Source: CBFFRJ01 sp963530515
GTDB taxonomy: Bacteria; Pseudomonadota; Gammaproteobacteria; Enterobacterales; Enterobacteriaceae
Direction: 5' to 3'
NCBI GenBank assembly: GCA_963530515.1
Contig: CAUSEC010000002.1
Location: forward strand, 124,001-188,000
Length of the DNA: 64,000 nt
Position numbers and translations under genes: made by a program. Under the pieces are notes generated by a model. That model was not told where the DNA came from and ran no database searches. It saw nothing but the letters and a program-made list of their open reading frames with translations. Below are positions 36,587-45,530 of the stretch, piece by piece (within the stretch, counting starts at the first letter, position 1; every line of letters starts with the position of its first letter).

Positions 36587-37585
36587 ATGAATAAGAAGGT
36601 GTTGACTCTGTCTGCTGTTATGGCAAGCATGCTGTTTGGCGCGGCGGCTCACGCTGCGGATACCCGTATTGGTGTGACCATCTACAAATACGATGACAAC
36701 TTTATGTCTGTTGTGCGTAAAGCCATCGAGAAAGACGCTAAAGAAGCATCCGGCGTACAGCTGCTGATGAACGACTCCCAGAACGACCAGTCCAAACAGA
36801 ACGACCAGATCGACGTTCTGCTGGCAAAAGGCGTGAAAGCACTGGCAATCAACCTGGTTGACCCGGCAGCTGCAGGCACCGTTATTGAGAAAGCACGTGG
36901 CCAGAATGTGCCAATCGTGTTCTTCAACAAAGAACCAAACCGCAAGGCGCTGGACAGCTACGACAAAGCCTTCTACGTGGGCACCGACTCCAAAGAATCC
37001 GGCATCATTCAGGGCGACCTGATTGCTAAGCACTGGGCTGCGAACAAAAACTGGGATCTGAACAAAGACGGTCAGATTCAGTTCGTTCTGCTGAAAGGCG
37101 AACCAGGCCACCCGGATGCTGAAGCACGTACCACTTATGTTATTAAAGAGCTGAACGATAAAGGCCTCAAAACCGAGCAGCTGCAGCTGGATACCGCTAT
37201 GTGGGATACCGCAATGGCGAAAGATAAGATGGATGCGTGGCTGTCTGGCCCGAACGCCAATAAAATTGAAGTTGTGATCGCGAACAACGACGCAATGGCA
37301 ATGGGCGCGGTCGAAGCACTGAAAGCACACAACAAATCCTCTATCCCGGTATTCGGCGTTGACGCCCTGCCAGAAGCCCTGGCACTGGTTAAATCTGGCG
37401 CACTGGCTGGTACCGTTCTGAACGATGCCAACAACCAGGCGAAAGCGACCTTTGATCTGGCGAAAAACCTGGCAGACGGTAAAGGTGCTGCTGATGGCAC
37501 CAACTGGAAAATCGACAACAAAATCGTTCGTATTCCTTACGTTGGCGTCGATCAGGAAAACCTGTCTCAGTTTACCGGTAAGTAA
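36587..37585 (+). CDS. mglB: MglB D-galactose/glucose-binding periplasmic protein
   Basis: 332 residues as in E. coli. Signal peptide ends AHAAD (residue 24). The calcium-binding loop DLNKDGQIQ is near residues 157-165, and sugar-contact segments (NNDAMAMGA, PVFGVDALPEA) are present. Delivers galactose or glucose to MglAC and to the Trg chemoreceptor. First gene of mglBAC; a strong hairpin follows it. Confidence 0.98.
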   Translation: MNKKVLTLSAVMASMLFGAAAHAADTRIGVTIYKYDDNFMSVVRKAIEKDAKEASGVQLLMNDSQNDQSKQNDQIDVLLAKGVKALAINLVDPAAAGTVIEKARGQNVPIVFFNKEPNRKALDSYDKAFYVGTDSKESGIIQGDLIAKHWAANKNWDLNKDGQIQFVLLKGEPGHPDAEARTTYVIKELNDKGLKTEQLQLDTAMWDTAMAKDKMDAWLSGPNANKIEVVIANNDAMAMGAVEALKAHNKSSIPVFGVDALPEALALVKSGALAGTVLNDANNQAKATFDLAKNLADGKGAADGTNWKIDNKIVRIPYVGVDQENLSQFTGK

Positions 37586-37604
37586 TATTTAGTTTTACGT
37601 ACAC

Positions 37605-37630
37605 ACAGGGCGCATCTCTTTGCGCCCTGT
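37605..37630 (+). other. Stable hairpin between mglB and mglA
   Basis: Perfect 10-bp stem ACAGGGCGCA/TGCGCCCTGT with a six-base loop and no T-tract. The position suggests an mRNA-stabilising or processing element that raises mglB over mglA expression, the role REP sequences play in the E. coli operon. Confidence 0.6.
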
Positions 37631-37663
37631 TATAAAAATATGCCAGGCCAACAAGGTATAAAT

Positions 37664-39184
37664 ATGGTCAGCAACAATACTCAGTCGTCCGGTGAATTCT
37701 TGTTGGAAATGAGCAATATCAACAAGTCCTTTCCTGGCGTAAAGGCTCTCGATAATGTGAATTTAAAAGTGCGTCCTCATTCTATCCATGCATTAATGGG
37801 AGAGAATGGCGCGGGTAAATCAACATTATTAAAATGCCTTTTTGGGATCTACCAAAAAGATTCCGGCAGCATTCTTTTTATGGGAAAAGAGATCGACTTC
37901 CATTCTGCAAAAGAAGCACTGGAAAATGGTATCTCAATGGTTCATCAGGAATTAAACCTGGTGTTGCAGCGTTCTGTCATGGACAACATGTGGCTGGGTC
38001 GTTATCCCACCAAAGGCATGTTTGTTGACCAGGACAAAATGTATCGTGATACCAAAGCGATTTTCGATGAACTGGATATTGATATCGATCCACGTGCGCG
38101 TGTCGGAACATTATCTGTTTCGCAAATGCAGATGATCGAAATTGCCAAAGCGTTCTCCTATGATGCCAAAATCGTCATTATGGATGAACCGACTTCCTCG
38201 TTGACCGAAAAAGAAGTTAATCATCTTTTCACTATTATTCGTAAGCTGAAAGATCGTGGCTGCGGCATCGTCTATATCTCGCACAAAATGGAAGAGATTT
38301 TCCAGCTGTGTGATGAAATTACGATCCTGCGCGATGGCCAGTGGATTGCCACCCAGCCGCTTGAAGGGCTGGATATGGACAAGATCATCGCCATGATGGT
38401 CGGCCGCTCGCTGAACCAGCGTTTCCCGGATAAACAAAACACGCCGGGTGAAACCATCCTTGAAGTGCGCAACCTGACGTCACTGCGCCAGCCGTCTATC
38501 CGTGACATCTCCTTTGATTTGCATAAAGGTGAGATTCTTGGGATCGCGGGTCTGGTCGGGGCGAAGCGCACCGATATCGTTGAGACCTTATTTGGTATCC
38601 GTGAAAAAGCGGCGGGTACGATTAAACTGCACGGCAAAAATATTAATAACCACAACGCAAACGAAGCGATTAATAATGGCTTTGCGCTGGTGACGGAAGA
38701 ACGTCGTTCTACCGGTATTTATGCTTACCTGGATATTGGATTCAACTCGTTGATTTCGAATATTCAGAACTATAAAAACAAAGTCGGCTTGCTGGATAAT
38801 TCCCGGATGAAGAGTGATACCCAGTGGGTTATCGACTCCATGCGTGTGAAAACGCCTGGCCACCGCACCCAAATCGGCTCTCTTTCCGGTGGGAACCAAC
38901 AGAAAGTGATTATCGGTCGCTGGCTGTTAACGCAACCGGAAATTTTAATGCTCGATGAACCTACACGCGGTATTGATGTAGGGGCGAAATTCGAAATTTA
39001 TCAGCTGATTTCAGAGCTGGCGAAGAAGAATAAGGGGATTATTATTATTTCCTCTGAAATGCCTGAATTGTTGGGTATCACTGACCGTATTCTGGTTATG
39101 AGCAATGGTCTCGTGGCTGGAATTGTTGACACTAAAACGACAACGCAAAACGAAATACTCCGTCTTGCGTCTTTGCACCTTTAA
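37664..39184 (+). CDS. mglA: MglA galactose/methyl-galactoside importer ATPase
   Basis: 506 residues from ATG 37664, matching the E. coli start (MVSNNTQSSGE); an in-frame ATG eight codons upstream lacks a ribosome site. Two nucleotide-binding domains: the first has Walker A GENGAGKST near 43 and signature LSVSQ; the second has a degenerate Walker A (GLVGAKRTD) but a full LSGGNQQK signature and Walker B LMLDEPTRG. This asymmetry is normal for sugar ABC ATPases of this type. Confidence 0.97.
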   Translation: MVSNNTQSSGEFLLEMSNINKSFPGVKALDNVNLKVRPHSIHALMGENGAGKSTLLKCLFGIYQKDSGSILFMGKEIDFHSAKEALENGISMVHQELNLVLQRSVMDNMWLGRYPTKGMFVDQDKMYRDTKAIFDELDIDIDPRARVGTLSVSQMQMIEIAKAFSYDAKIVIMDEPTSSLTEKEVNHLFTIIRKLKDRGCGIVYISHKMEEIFQLCDEITILRDGQWIATQPLEGLDMDKIIAMMVGRSLNQRFPDKQNTPGETILEVRNLTSLRQPSIRDISFDLHKGEILGIAGLVGAKRTDIVETLFGIREKAAGTIKLHGKNINNHNANEAINNGFALVTEERRSTGIYAYLDIGFNSLISNIQNYKNKVGLLDNSRMKSDTQWVIDSMRVKTPGHRTQIGSLSGGNQQKVIIGRWLLTQPEILMLDEPTRGIDVGAKFEIYQLISELAKKNKGIIIISSEMPELLGITDRILVMSNGLVAGIVDTKTTTQNEILRLASLHL

Positions 39185-39199
39185 GATCAGGGGCTCCTC

Positions 39200-40210
39200 A
39201 TGAGTGCGTTAAATAAAAAAACTTTTCTCACTTATCTGAAAGACGGCGGTATTTACGTTGTTCTTTTAGTGTTACTGGCAATCATTATATTCCAGGACCC
39301 CACATTCTTAAGTTTGCTGAACTTAAGTAACATTCTGACCCAGTCCTCGGTGCGTATTATCATCGCGCTGGGTGTAGCCGGGTTGATTGTAACGCAGGGT
39401 ACTGACCTGTCAGCGGGCCGCCAGGTCGGCCTGGCAGCGGTTGTCGCGGCAACGTTGCTGCAATCCATGGAAAACGTGAACAAAGTTTTCCCTGAGATGC
39501 AGACCATGCCAATCATTGTGGTTATCGGGATTGTGTGCGTTATCGGTGCCATTATCGGCCTGATTAACGGCATTATCATCGCGTATCTGAACGTCACGCC
39601 GTTCATTACCACGCTGGGCACCATGATCATCGTGTACGGTATTAACTCCCTGTACTACGACTTCGTGGGTGCGTCTCCGATTTCTGGTTTTGATAGCGGC
39701 TTCTCAACCTTTACGCAGGGCTTTATTGCGCTGGGGTCGTTCCGCCTGTCTTACATCACCTTCTATGCGTTGATTGCCGTGGCGTTTGTCTGGGTGCTCT
39801 GGAACAAAACCCGCTTCGGTAAAAACATTTTCGCTATCGGTGGTAACCCGGAAGCGGCGAAAGTCTCAGGCGTTAACGTTGCACTGAACCTGCTGATGAT
39901 TTATGCCCTGTCCGGCGTGTTCTACGCGTTCGGCGGGATGCTGGAAGCGGGCCGTATCGGTTCTGCAACCAACAACCTCGGTTTCATGTACGAACTGGAT
40001 GCCATCGCGGCCTGTGTGGTTGGCGGCGTGTCCTTCAGCGGCGGTGTGGGTACCGTACTGGGCGTGGTCACAGGTGTCATCATCTTCACCGTTATCAACT
40101 ACGGTCTGACGTACATCGGTATCAACCCGTACTGGCAGTACATCATCAAGGGCGGCATCATTATCTTCGCGGTAGCGCTGGACTCCCTGAAATACGCCCG
40201 TAAGAAGTAA
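39200..40210 (+). CDS. mglC: MglC galactose/methyl-galactoside permease
   Basis: 336 residues with about ten hydrophobic helices, the same length as E. coli MglC. The conserved loop GGNPEAAKVSGVNV near 213-226 contacts the ATPase. Starts 15 bases after mglA with GGGGCTCC before ATG. The operon ends at the double hairpin just downstream. Confidence 0.97.
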   Translation: MSALNKKTFLTYLKDGGIYVVLLVLLAIIIFQDPTFLSLLNLSNILTQSSVRIIIALGVAGLIVTQGTDLSAGRQVGLAAVVAATLLQSMENVNKVFPEMQTMPIIVVIGIVCVIGAIIGLINGIIIAYLNVTPFITTLGTMIIVYGINSLYYDFVGASPISGFDSGFSTFTQGFIALGSFRLSYITFYALIAVAFVWVLWNKTRFGKNIFAIGGNPEAAKVSGVNVALNLLMIYALSGVFYAFGGMLEAGRIGSATNNLGFMYELDAIAACVVGGVSFSGGVGTVLGVVTGVIIFTVINYGLTYIGINPYWQYIIKGGIIIFAVALDSLKYARKK

Positions 40211-40221
40211 TTTTCTTTTAC

Positions 40222-40284
40222 CCGGCCACTCCACTGGCCGGTGTCAACTTAAACCCCGTCAATGTATTGATGGGGTTTTTTTAT
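40222..40284 (+). terminator. mglBAC terminator
   Basis: Two hairpins in series: CCGGCCA/TGGCCGG (40222-40241), then an AAACCCCGTCAAT stem (40251-40278, one G-U pair) followed by a seven-T tract. The second is a canonical intrinsic terminator and could also stop the convergent SDR gene. Confidence 0.9.
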
Positions 40285-40289
40285 TACAG

Positions 40290-41174
40290 CTACAACGTAC
40301 CCGTACCGCCATCTGAGCACCAGACCTGGCCGGATGAAAACGAACTTTCATCGGAGGCGAAAAGCACATACAGCGGGGCGATTTCTACGGGCTGACCGGG
40401 ACGGCCCAACGGCGCAGAGGCACCGAACTCTTTTACTTTTTCCTGGGGTTGACCGCCGCTGGACTGCAGTACCGTCCAGTAAGGGCCTGGTGCGACTGCA
40501 TTCACGCGAATACCTTTCGGCCCCAGTTGCTGCGCCAGTACTTTGGTGAAGGCCACATTACAGGCTTTGGTCTGGGCATAATCGAGCAAAATTTCACTCG
40601 GTTTGAACGCCTGGACCGAGGTGGTGTTTATGATGACCGCGCCCTCCTGCAAATGAGGAATGGCCGCTTTGGTTATCCAGAAGGGGGCGTATACGTTGGT
40701 TTTGAAGGTGGCATCAAAGTCTTGCGTACTGAGATCCAAAATGGACTCGCAGTACTGCTGGCGACCGGCATTGTTGACCAGGACGTCCAGCCCACCGAGC
40801 TGGCGCACCGCATTGGTTACCAGCTGCTGGCAAAACGCTTCGTCGCGAATATCACCCGGTAGCGCAACGGCTTTACGTCCCTCGGCGGTAATCAGCGCCA
40901 TGACCGCTTCGGCGTCGGATTGCTCCTCAGGCAGATAATTTATCGCGACATCGGCCCCTTCACGGGCAAAGGCTATCGCCACCGCGCGGCCAATCCCGGA
41001 ATCCCCACCCGTAATCAGTGCACGTTTGCCCGCAAGCCGACCCGAACCGATATAGCTGGTTTCTCCATGATCGGGGATCGGTTTCATTTCTGACGCCAGT
41101 CCTGGCGGCTGCTGAGGCTGTTCCGGAAACGGCGGGCGGGGATAGTGATGATGCTTTTTGTCTGCAGGAGTCAT
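40290..41174 (-). CDS. YghA-like short-chain dehydrogenase
   Basis: 294-residue SDR with an N-terminal extension (His-rich MTPADKKHHHYPRPPFPEQP) typical of the YghA/general-stress SDR group. Cofactor motif TGGDSGIGRA near 55-64, NNAG near 134, catalytic Ser in NTTSVQA near 184, and YAQTK near 198-202. Probably a NADP-dependent aldehyde or sugar reductase; the substrate is unknown. It is convergent with mglC and sits at the edge of an AT-rich gap. Confidence 0.85.
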   Translation of the reverse strand: MTPADKKHHHYPRPPFPEQPQQPPGLASEMKPIPDHGETSYIGSGRLAGKRALITGGDSGIGRAVAIAFAREGADVAINYLPEEQSDAEAVMALITAEGRKAVALPGDIRDEAFCQQLVTNAVRQLGGLDVLVNNAGRQQYCESILDLSTQDFDATFKTNVYAPFWITKAAIPHLQEGAVIINTTSVQAFKPSEILLDYAQTKACNVAFTKVLAQQLGPKGIRVNAVAPGPYWTVLQSSGGQPQEKVKEFGASAPLGRPGQPVEIAPLYVLFASDESSFSSGQVWCSDGGTGTL

Positions 41175-41593
41175 ATTTATCTACCTCACTTTTAAACCAG
41201 AGTTTTAAGGTAGACCTTACTGGCCATTCTCGCGAATGAACAATAATTAGCGAAACGTTTTTCTAATTATTTATACAAACATAATGCGACTATTTTCATT
41301 ATAAAAATTGTTTTTATATTAAGGCTTGTGAGTGTTTTTTATTTAAAACTCAATAATATATCTTATAGTTACTATTTTTTGGAACATTGAGGTAACATAT
41401 TATTAACGTTGCGAGTGTGGCAAAATAACATCGATTAAGAATGAACTGATTCGAATTTAAATAAGAGGTCTAACCAGAACCTTTCAGCAAAAAGAAATTC
41501 TCCCGCATCCCGAAAGTTCACAAATTCCCGCTTGTTAACTTTTTCATTTCAGTGCTACGCTGATTGAGTCACAACATTCACAAGGAGATTAGG
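41175..41593. other. AT-rich intergenic stretch, 419 bases
   Basis: Markedly richer in A and T than the surrounding DNA, with many T/A runs between about 41230 and 41440. It contains the upstream regions of the divergent SDR and small orphan genes. No operator or RNA was recognised. The base composition suggests H-NS-bound or horizontally acquired DNA. Confidence 0.5.
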
Positions 41594-41821
41594 ATGAACA
41601 ATGAATCAGCGTTTCCTGCATTTCCCGTTAATGGATGGCAGGTCGGAGCCGTGGAAGATCTGAATGGCGTGGTAATTCAATTTGGCTACAGCACCTCACC
41701 TTATGCGCCGGGCGGTTCAACGTTCGAGTCGCAATTTTTTAGTTTGACGCCTGAAAAGGTCAGAAGCTTAATCTATGACCTTCAGCTAAGTCTGCATCAG
41801 TACGAAGATAAAGTTGCCTGA
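41594..41821 (+). CDS. Small hypothetical protein, weakly BssS-like
   Basis: 75 residues from ATG 41594, preceded by AAGGAG and AGG. The sequence FPVNGWQVGAVEDLNGVVIQ followed by FGYSTSPYAPG has the same pattern as the start of BssS (a small biofilm regulator: PLVGWDISTVDS..LHYQTP), so it may be a distant BssS relative. No signal peptide or membrane segment. A good ribosome site and compact ORF support it being real. The name is tentative. Confidence 0.55.
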   Translation: MNNESAFPAFPVNGWQVGAVEDLNGVVIQFGYSTSPYAPGGSTFESQFFSLTPEKVRSLIYDLQLSLHQYEDKVA

Positions 41822-42034
41822 AGCGCCATGCAATGAAAATGGATGACGCTGCAGCAGTCTGCAAAGTATCAGCAGCCTGCTGCGCAGGATATATTCTCAG
41901 CCATACAAACCTTTACCCTAAATATTAGTAGTGTAACTTCACAGATATAGTTGTTTCAGCCTAATCTGAATGTCAGGAAGACGTTTAGTTCTATGCTGAG
42001 TATATATCTGTTGTAATGATGAGCAGGAGCGCCT

Positions 42035-42460
42035 ATGAATGTTGTGTATTTCAAAGTTGACCACCCGCCGCATGATAAACTCAATCCGATCTACTTCTAC
42101 CTTAAGTCCGTACAGCTCACGCGTGCTAATGAAGTCATTGCTGAGCCGGGCGATCTGAAGATCACCTCACTGCCTTACTACTATTTCAGCGTTGTGCCTA
42201 CAGGTTTCGGGAAAATAGAATTCTCGATGGCTAACCGTTCGCAGCTGCGCATTGAATGTTGTGCCGGTTATATTAAAACGGGGGAATATCTTGTCGCCAC
42301 CCCGGAAGGTGAGTTGATTCTTCCCTTTAACGCCCTGACAGGATTATGGACCCTAAGCAAAAGTGAGAAGCAGTATATTAATATTCAGGAGTTTGTTGAG
42401 CGCCATTATCTGCTGCTCGGCCCTGTCAGAAATATTAATCGCGGTGCGTCGGTCTGTTAA
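42035..42460 (+). CDS. Hypothetical protein, 141 residues
   Basis: I do not recognise this protein. It starts at ATG 42035 after GAGCAGGAG and has mixed alpha/beta composition with many aromatic residues (YFYLKS, PYYYFSV) and no membrane helix or signal peptide. It ends near the 3' end of sanA (convergent, 17-base gap). Upstream DNA is AT-rich as for its small neighbour, and both may belong to one acquired segment. Confidence 0.6.
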   Translation: MNVVYFKVDHPPHDKLNPIYFYLKSVQLTRANEVIAEPGDLKITSLPYYYFSVVPTGFGKIEFSMANRSQLRIECCAGYIKTGEYLVATPEGELILPFNALTGLWTLSKSEKQYINIQEFVERHYLLLGPVRNINRGASVC

Positions 42461-42477
42461 AAGAGGGGCGTGAGGGG

Positions 42478-43194
42478 TTAGTTATTTTTCTTTTGCAGAT
42501 CAAGTAGCTGCTCGACGGTGACCGCCGGGTAGTCTTGTGCATCATTCGGGACTTCCTGCAAAGACGGAATAGGTTCCAGCGGGCCTAAAAATCGAGGTTC
42601 ACGCTTGAACATGTACAGGTCGGCGATGGTGCCCAGGCGCGCACCAAATTCCCGCACACGAACACTCCACATATCTTTTGGCGACGGTACGGCGTAGCAC
42701 TGGGCCTGAATACCCATGTGCTGGGCAATAAAGAGTGCCCGTTCGCAATGGAAACGCTGGGTGATAATAATGAAGTCGTTGGTATCAAATACCTTGCGGG
42801 TGCGCACTATCGAATCCAGGGTGCGGAAACCAGCATAATCGAGAACGATATCGGACGGGTCGACGCCAGCCGCAATCAAATCTTTGCGCATGGTGACCGG
42901 TTCGTTATAGCTTTGCAGTGCGTTATCCCCGCTCAGCAGAAGATAATTCACCTTGCCACTGTTATAGGCATTTAACGCACCCTGAATGCGGTAACGATAA
43001 TATTGGTTGATAACGCCAGTGCGGTAATATTTCGCGGTACCCAGCACCACACCCACCTGACGCCAGGGTAAATCCTGCAGATCATCGTAGATATAAGGGG
43101 CGGTTTTCCAGCTCATCCATCTGTCTAAGCCGAGCGCCGTCAACAGCAGTAAGCCGATAAGGACAAACAGGCTGTAAACAAAACGCTTTAACAT
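42478..43194 (-). CDS. sanA: SanA envelope barrier protein (DUF218)
   Basis: 238 residues (239 in E. coli). One N-terminal membrane helix (about 6-26), then a periplasmic DUF218 domain with VGVVLGTAKYY near 48, LLLSGDNA near 84 and TQRFHCERALFIAQ near 145. SanA loss sensitises E. coli to vancomycin at high temperature and it helps maintain the envelope barrier; the enzymatic activity is not settled. Located upstream of cdd's neighbours as in E. coli. Confidence 0.94.
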   Translation of the reverse strand: MLKRFVYSLFVLIGLLLLTALGLDRWMSWKTAPYIYDDLQDLPWRQVGVVLGTAKYYRTGVINQYYRYRIQGALNAYNSGKVNYLLLSGDNALQSYNEPVTMRKDLIAAGVDPSDIVLDYAGFRTLDSIVRTRKVFDTNDFIIITQRFHCERALFIAQHMGIQAQCYAVPSPKDMWSVRVREFGARLGTIADLYMFKREPRFLGPLEPIPSLQEVPNDAQDYPAVTVEQLLDLQKKNN

Positions 43195-43320
43195 GCAGAC
43201 AAACTCGGTGCGGGATTAAATTTCACTCAAGGCTACTTTACCCGTTCGGTATTCGCAAGAAACGGGCGTTTAATTGCGGGCTTTTTCGCCACTGCGGGCG
43301 ATAAACCCGCAGTGGACGGG

Positions 43321-44205
43321 TCAGGCGAGCAGCTCGCGTTCGACGTTCTGGCAGCCCAGTGCCCGCAGAGTGGCAACGGTGGCATCCCATTGGGTGAGGG
43401 GAGCCTCTGCTTTTTCGGCGAGCACTGCGCGTTGCATATCCGGATAGTCGTAACCGCTCAGGCTCAGCAAATTGAGCGCGCCCTGCAGTGGGGGAAGCGT
43501 TGGGTTAAAGGCGGCATTTTCCGCGTAGCTGCCGCTAAAGATGTGCCCGTCCCGGCACTCAATGGCGACGCCGGAAGGGGAATGGGTATAAGGGCTATGG
43601 CTTTTATTGGCAGCCACAATGGCCGCGTTGGCCAGCGCATCACCGCGCAGGGGATAGCCATGATCCTGGGCATCCAGCAGCAGGGTTTTGATATCCAGAT
43701 CTTTAGGGCCGAAGGCATCCGGCAGGTAGTCACCCAGCGTATGCGGCGCGCGGCCCGGTAGATTAATACGCAGCGTCAGCCCGCTGTTCAGTTCATTCAT
43801 AAACTGGCGGCAGTGGCCGCAGGGGGTGTAGTTGACGGTCACCGAGGCCAGCGATTTTTCACCCCGTGACCACGCGTGGCAGATGGCGCTTTGCTCGGCA
43901 TGGACGGTCTGTTGCATGGTTGCGCCCAGAAACTCCATGTTGGCACCAAAATACCAGGTGCCACTCACGCCACGGGCAATCGCGCCAACGTTGAAGTGAG
44001 AGAGTTCAGTACGGGCACAGGCCGCGGCGATGGGCAGCAGGGCGAAGGCCAACGCGTCTTCGTCCATCCCTGTGGCGTCAAGCAGCCCTGACACCTGCTC
44101 CGGGCTGAGCATTGCAGGAAAATGCGCGTCAGCCAGTAGGGGTGCCAGTGCGGCCTGTAAATCTTCCGCAAGAGCCGGAAACGCAGTGTGAAAACGTGAA
44201 TGCAT
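43321..44205 (-). CDS. cdd: Cytidine deaminase
   Basis: Deaminates cytidine and deoxycytidine to uridine forms. 294 residues, two-domain dimeric type as in E. coli. Active site His102-Ala-Glu104 and zinc cysteines Cys129 and Cys132 (PCGHC). A CRP-like site lies 60 bases upstream (44265-44280), fitting the CRP/CytR control known for cdd. A 10-bp hairpin (43289-43315) follows its stop but without a T-tract. Confidence 0.98.
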   Translation of the reverse strand: MHSRFHTAFPALAEDLQAALAPLLADAHFPAMLSPEQVSGLLDATGMDEDALAFALLPIAAACARTELSHFNVGAIARGVSGTWYFGANMEFLGATMQQTVHAEQSAICHAWSRGEKSLASVTVNYTPCGHCRQFMNELNSGLTLRINLPGRAPHTLGDYLPDAFGPKDLDIKTLLLDAQDHGYPLRGDALANAAIVAANKSHSPYTHSPSGVAIECRDGHIFSGSYAENAAFNPTLPPLQGALNLLSLSGYDYPDMQRAVLAEKAEAPLTQWDATVATLRALGCQNVERELLA

Positions 44206-44264
44206 GGCGTTGCCTCATAACAATGTAATGGGATCGTAGTTTACGGGCCGATTTAGCCTTTATA

Positions 44265-44280
44265 TGTGATCAACATCTCA
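44265..44280. promoter_or_regulatory. CRP-like site upstream of cdd
   Basis: TGTGATCAACATCTCA matches TGTGA-N6-TCACA at nine of ten core positions, 60 bases upstream of the cdd start. Confidence 0.7.
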
Positions 44281-44334
44281 CTGTATATGCAACTTATGAA
44301 ATTCAAATGAAAAATGCGCGACGCATCGCAAATT

Positions 44335-45027
44335 TTAGCCCGCTATCGCGAGGATCAGCGGGAACAAAAACGGTGCAAGAAGTGACGTCATGATGCCGCA
44401 GATGACCAGCGCCAGCGAGCTGAATGCCCCTTCCTGGTAATCCAGCTCCGAGCAACGCGCGGTGCCCAGCGCATGAGACGCGGTACCCATCGCCAGGCCA
44501 CGGGCAGATTTAGTGTGAATTTTCATCAGATTCAGCAGGGTATGGCCAAAAACGGCCCCCAGCACGCCAACAAAAATAACGCACACGGCGCTTATCGCCG
44601 GGATCCCACCTATGCTGCCACCGACCGCCATCGCAATGGGCGTGGTGACGGATTTCGGCAGCACGGAGGCGGCGATTTCGGGCGTCGCCCCCATCAGCAG
44701 CGCGATGACGGAACCGGTCACCATGGCGACCACGCTGCCAATAAAGCAGATGGAGATGATGGATTTCCAGCGCGCGCGAATCTGATGCAACTGTTCATAA
44801 AGTGGAAAGGCGAGGGCCACAACCGCAGGCTGCAATAAATCGTTGAGGATTTTACTGCCCTGGAAATAGTGGTCGTAAGGAATACCGGTGAGCAGCAGGA
44901 ACGGGATAATCACTACCATTGCCACCAGCAGGGGGTTGAGCAGCGGCATTTTAAAACGCGCGGCAAGCTTGCGGGCGGCAAAGAAAACGACCAGGGTCAG
45001 AGGAAGGGACCACCAGATATAGGCCAT
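44335..45027 (-). CDS. yohK: YohK (LrgB/CidB family inner-membrane protein)
   Basis: 230 residues, about six to seven helices, matching E. coli YohK. LrgB signature: PKSVTTPIAMAVGGSIGGIPA near 124-144 and SHALGTARCSELD near 184. Works with YohJ, starting two bases after the yohJ stop. LrgAB/CidAB systems have been linked to holin-like control and to pyruvate or overflow-metabolite transport in other bacteria; the role of YohJK is not established. Confidence 0.94.
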   Translation of the reverse strand: MAYIWWSLPLTLVVFFAARKLAARFKMPLLNPLLVAMVVIIPFLLLTGIPYDHYFQGSKILNDLLQPAVVALAFPLYEQLHQIRARWKSIISICFIGSVVAMVTGSVIALLMGATPEIAASVLPKSVTTPIAMAVGGSIGGIPAISAVCVIFVGVLGAVFGHTLLNLMKIHTKSARGLAMGTASHALGTARCSELDYQEGAFSSLALVICGIMTSLLAPFLFPLILAIAG

Positions 45028-45029
45028 GA

Positions 45030-45425
45030 TTATTCGCTCTCTTTCTTACTAACGACGTTACGTTCGCCGTGCAGCAGATGCGTGCTCCAGCTCACCACTA
45101 AAAAGACAATCAGCGTACTGATGGCACAGGACACCACAATCGGCCCAAACTGGGCGCGCAGCATGTCGTAATACTGCATGACGCCGACGCCGATAGGCAC
45201 AAACAGCAGCGCCATATAGCGGATCAGCACATAGCAACCGGGATTCACCCACTTCGGCGGCAGGATTTTAAGCGCCAGCAGAAGGAACATAATCAACATG
45301 CCGATAATGCTGCCCGGGATCGTAATAGGCAGCAGCGAGGAGAGATAAATTCCCGCATACAGACAGGCATAAATTAGGGCAAATGCGCGAAGGTACTGCC
45401 AGATAATATTCAGAGATTGACTCAT
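45030..45425 (-). CDS. yohJ: YohJ (LrgA/CidA family inner-membrane protein)
   Basis: 131 residues from ATG 45425 with AGGGTG upstream, corresponding to the E. coli start (MSQSLNIIWQYLRAF). Four hydrophobic helices; the LrgA motif TIPGSIIGMLIMF is near 36-48, and NPGCYVLIRYMALLFVPIGVG near 62-82. Two-base gap to yohK, so co-translated. A LysR gene lies 105 bases upstream on the same strand. Confidence 0.94.
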   Translation of the reverse strand: MSQSLNIIWQYLRAFALIYACLYAGIYLSSLLPITIPGSIIGMLIMFLLLALKILPPKWVNPGCYVLIRYMALLFVPIGVGVMQYYDMLRAQFGPIVVSCAISTLIVFLVVSWSTHLLHGERNVVSKKESE

Positions 45426-45530
45426 GTTGGACACCCTTGACGAAACGCATTCATCATACAATTAAAGCTTGAAATGTGCTACCGATCACATCATGACTTC
45501 TGAGCATACCAAACATTCCTTTCGGGAACG

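Noticed and set aside
43289..43315. 10-bp hairpin CCACTGCGGG/CCCGCAGTGG after cdd as a terminator
   Set aside because: On the cdd strand it is followed by an A-run instead of a T-run, so it is not a standard intrinsic terminator; kept only as a note in the cdd entry.
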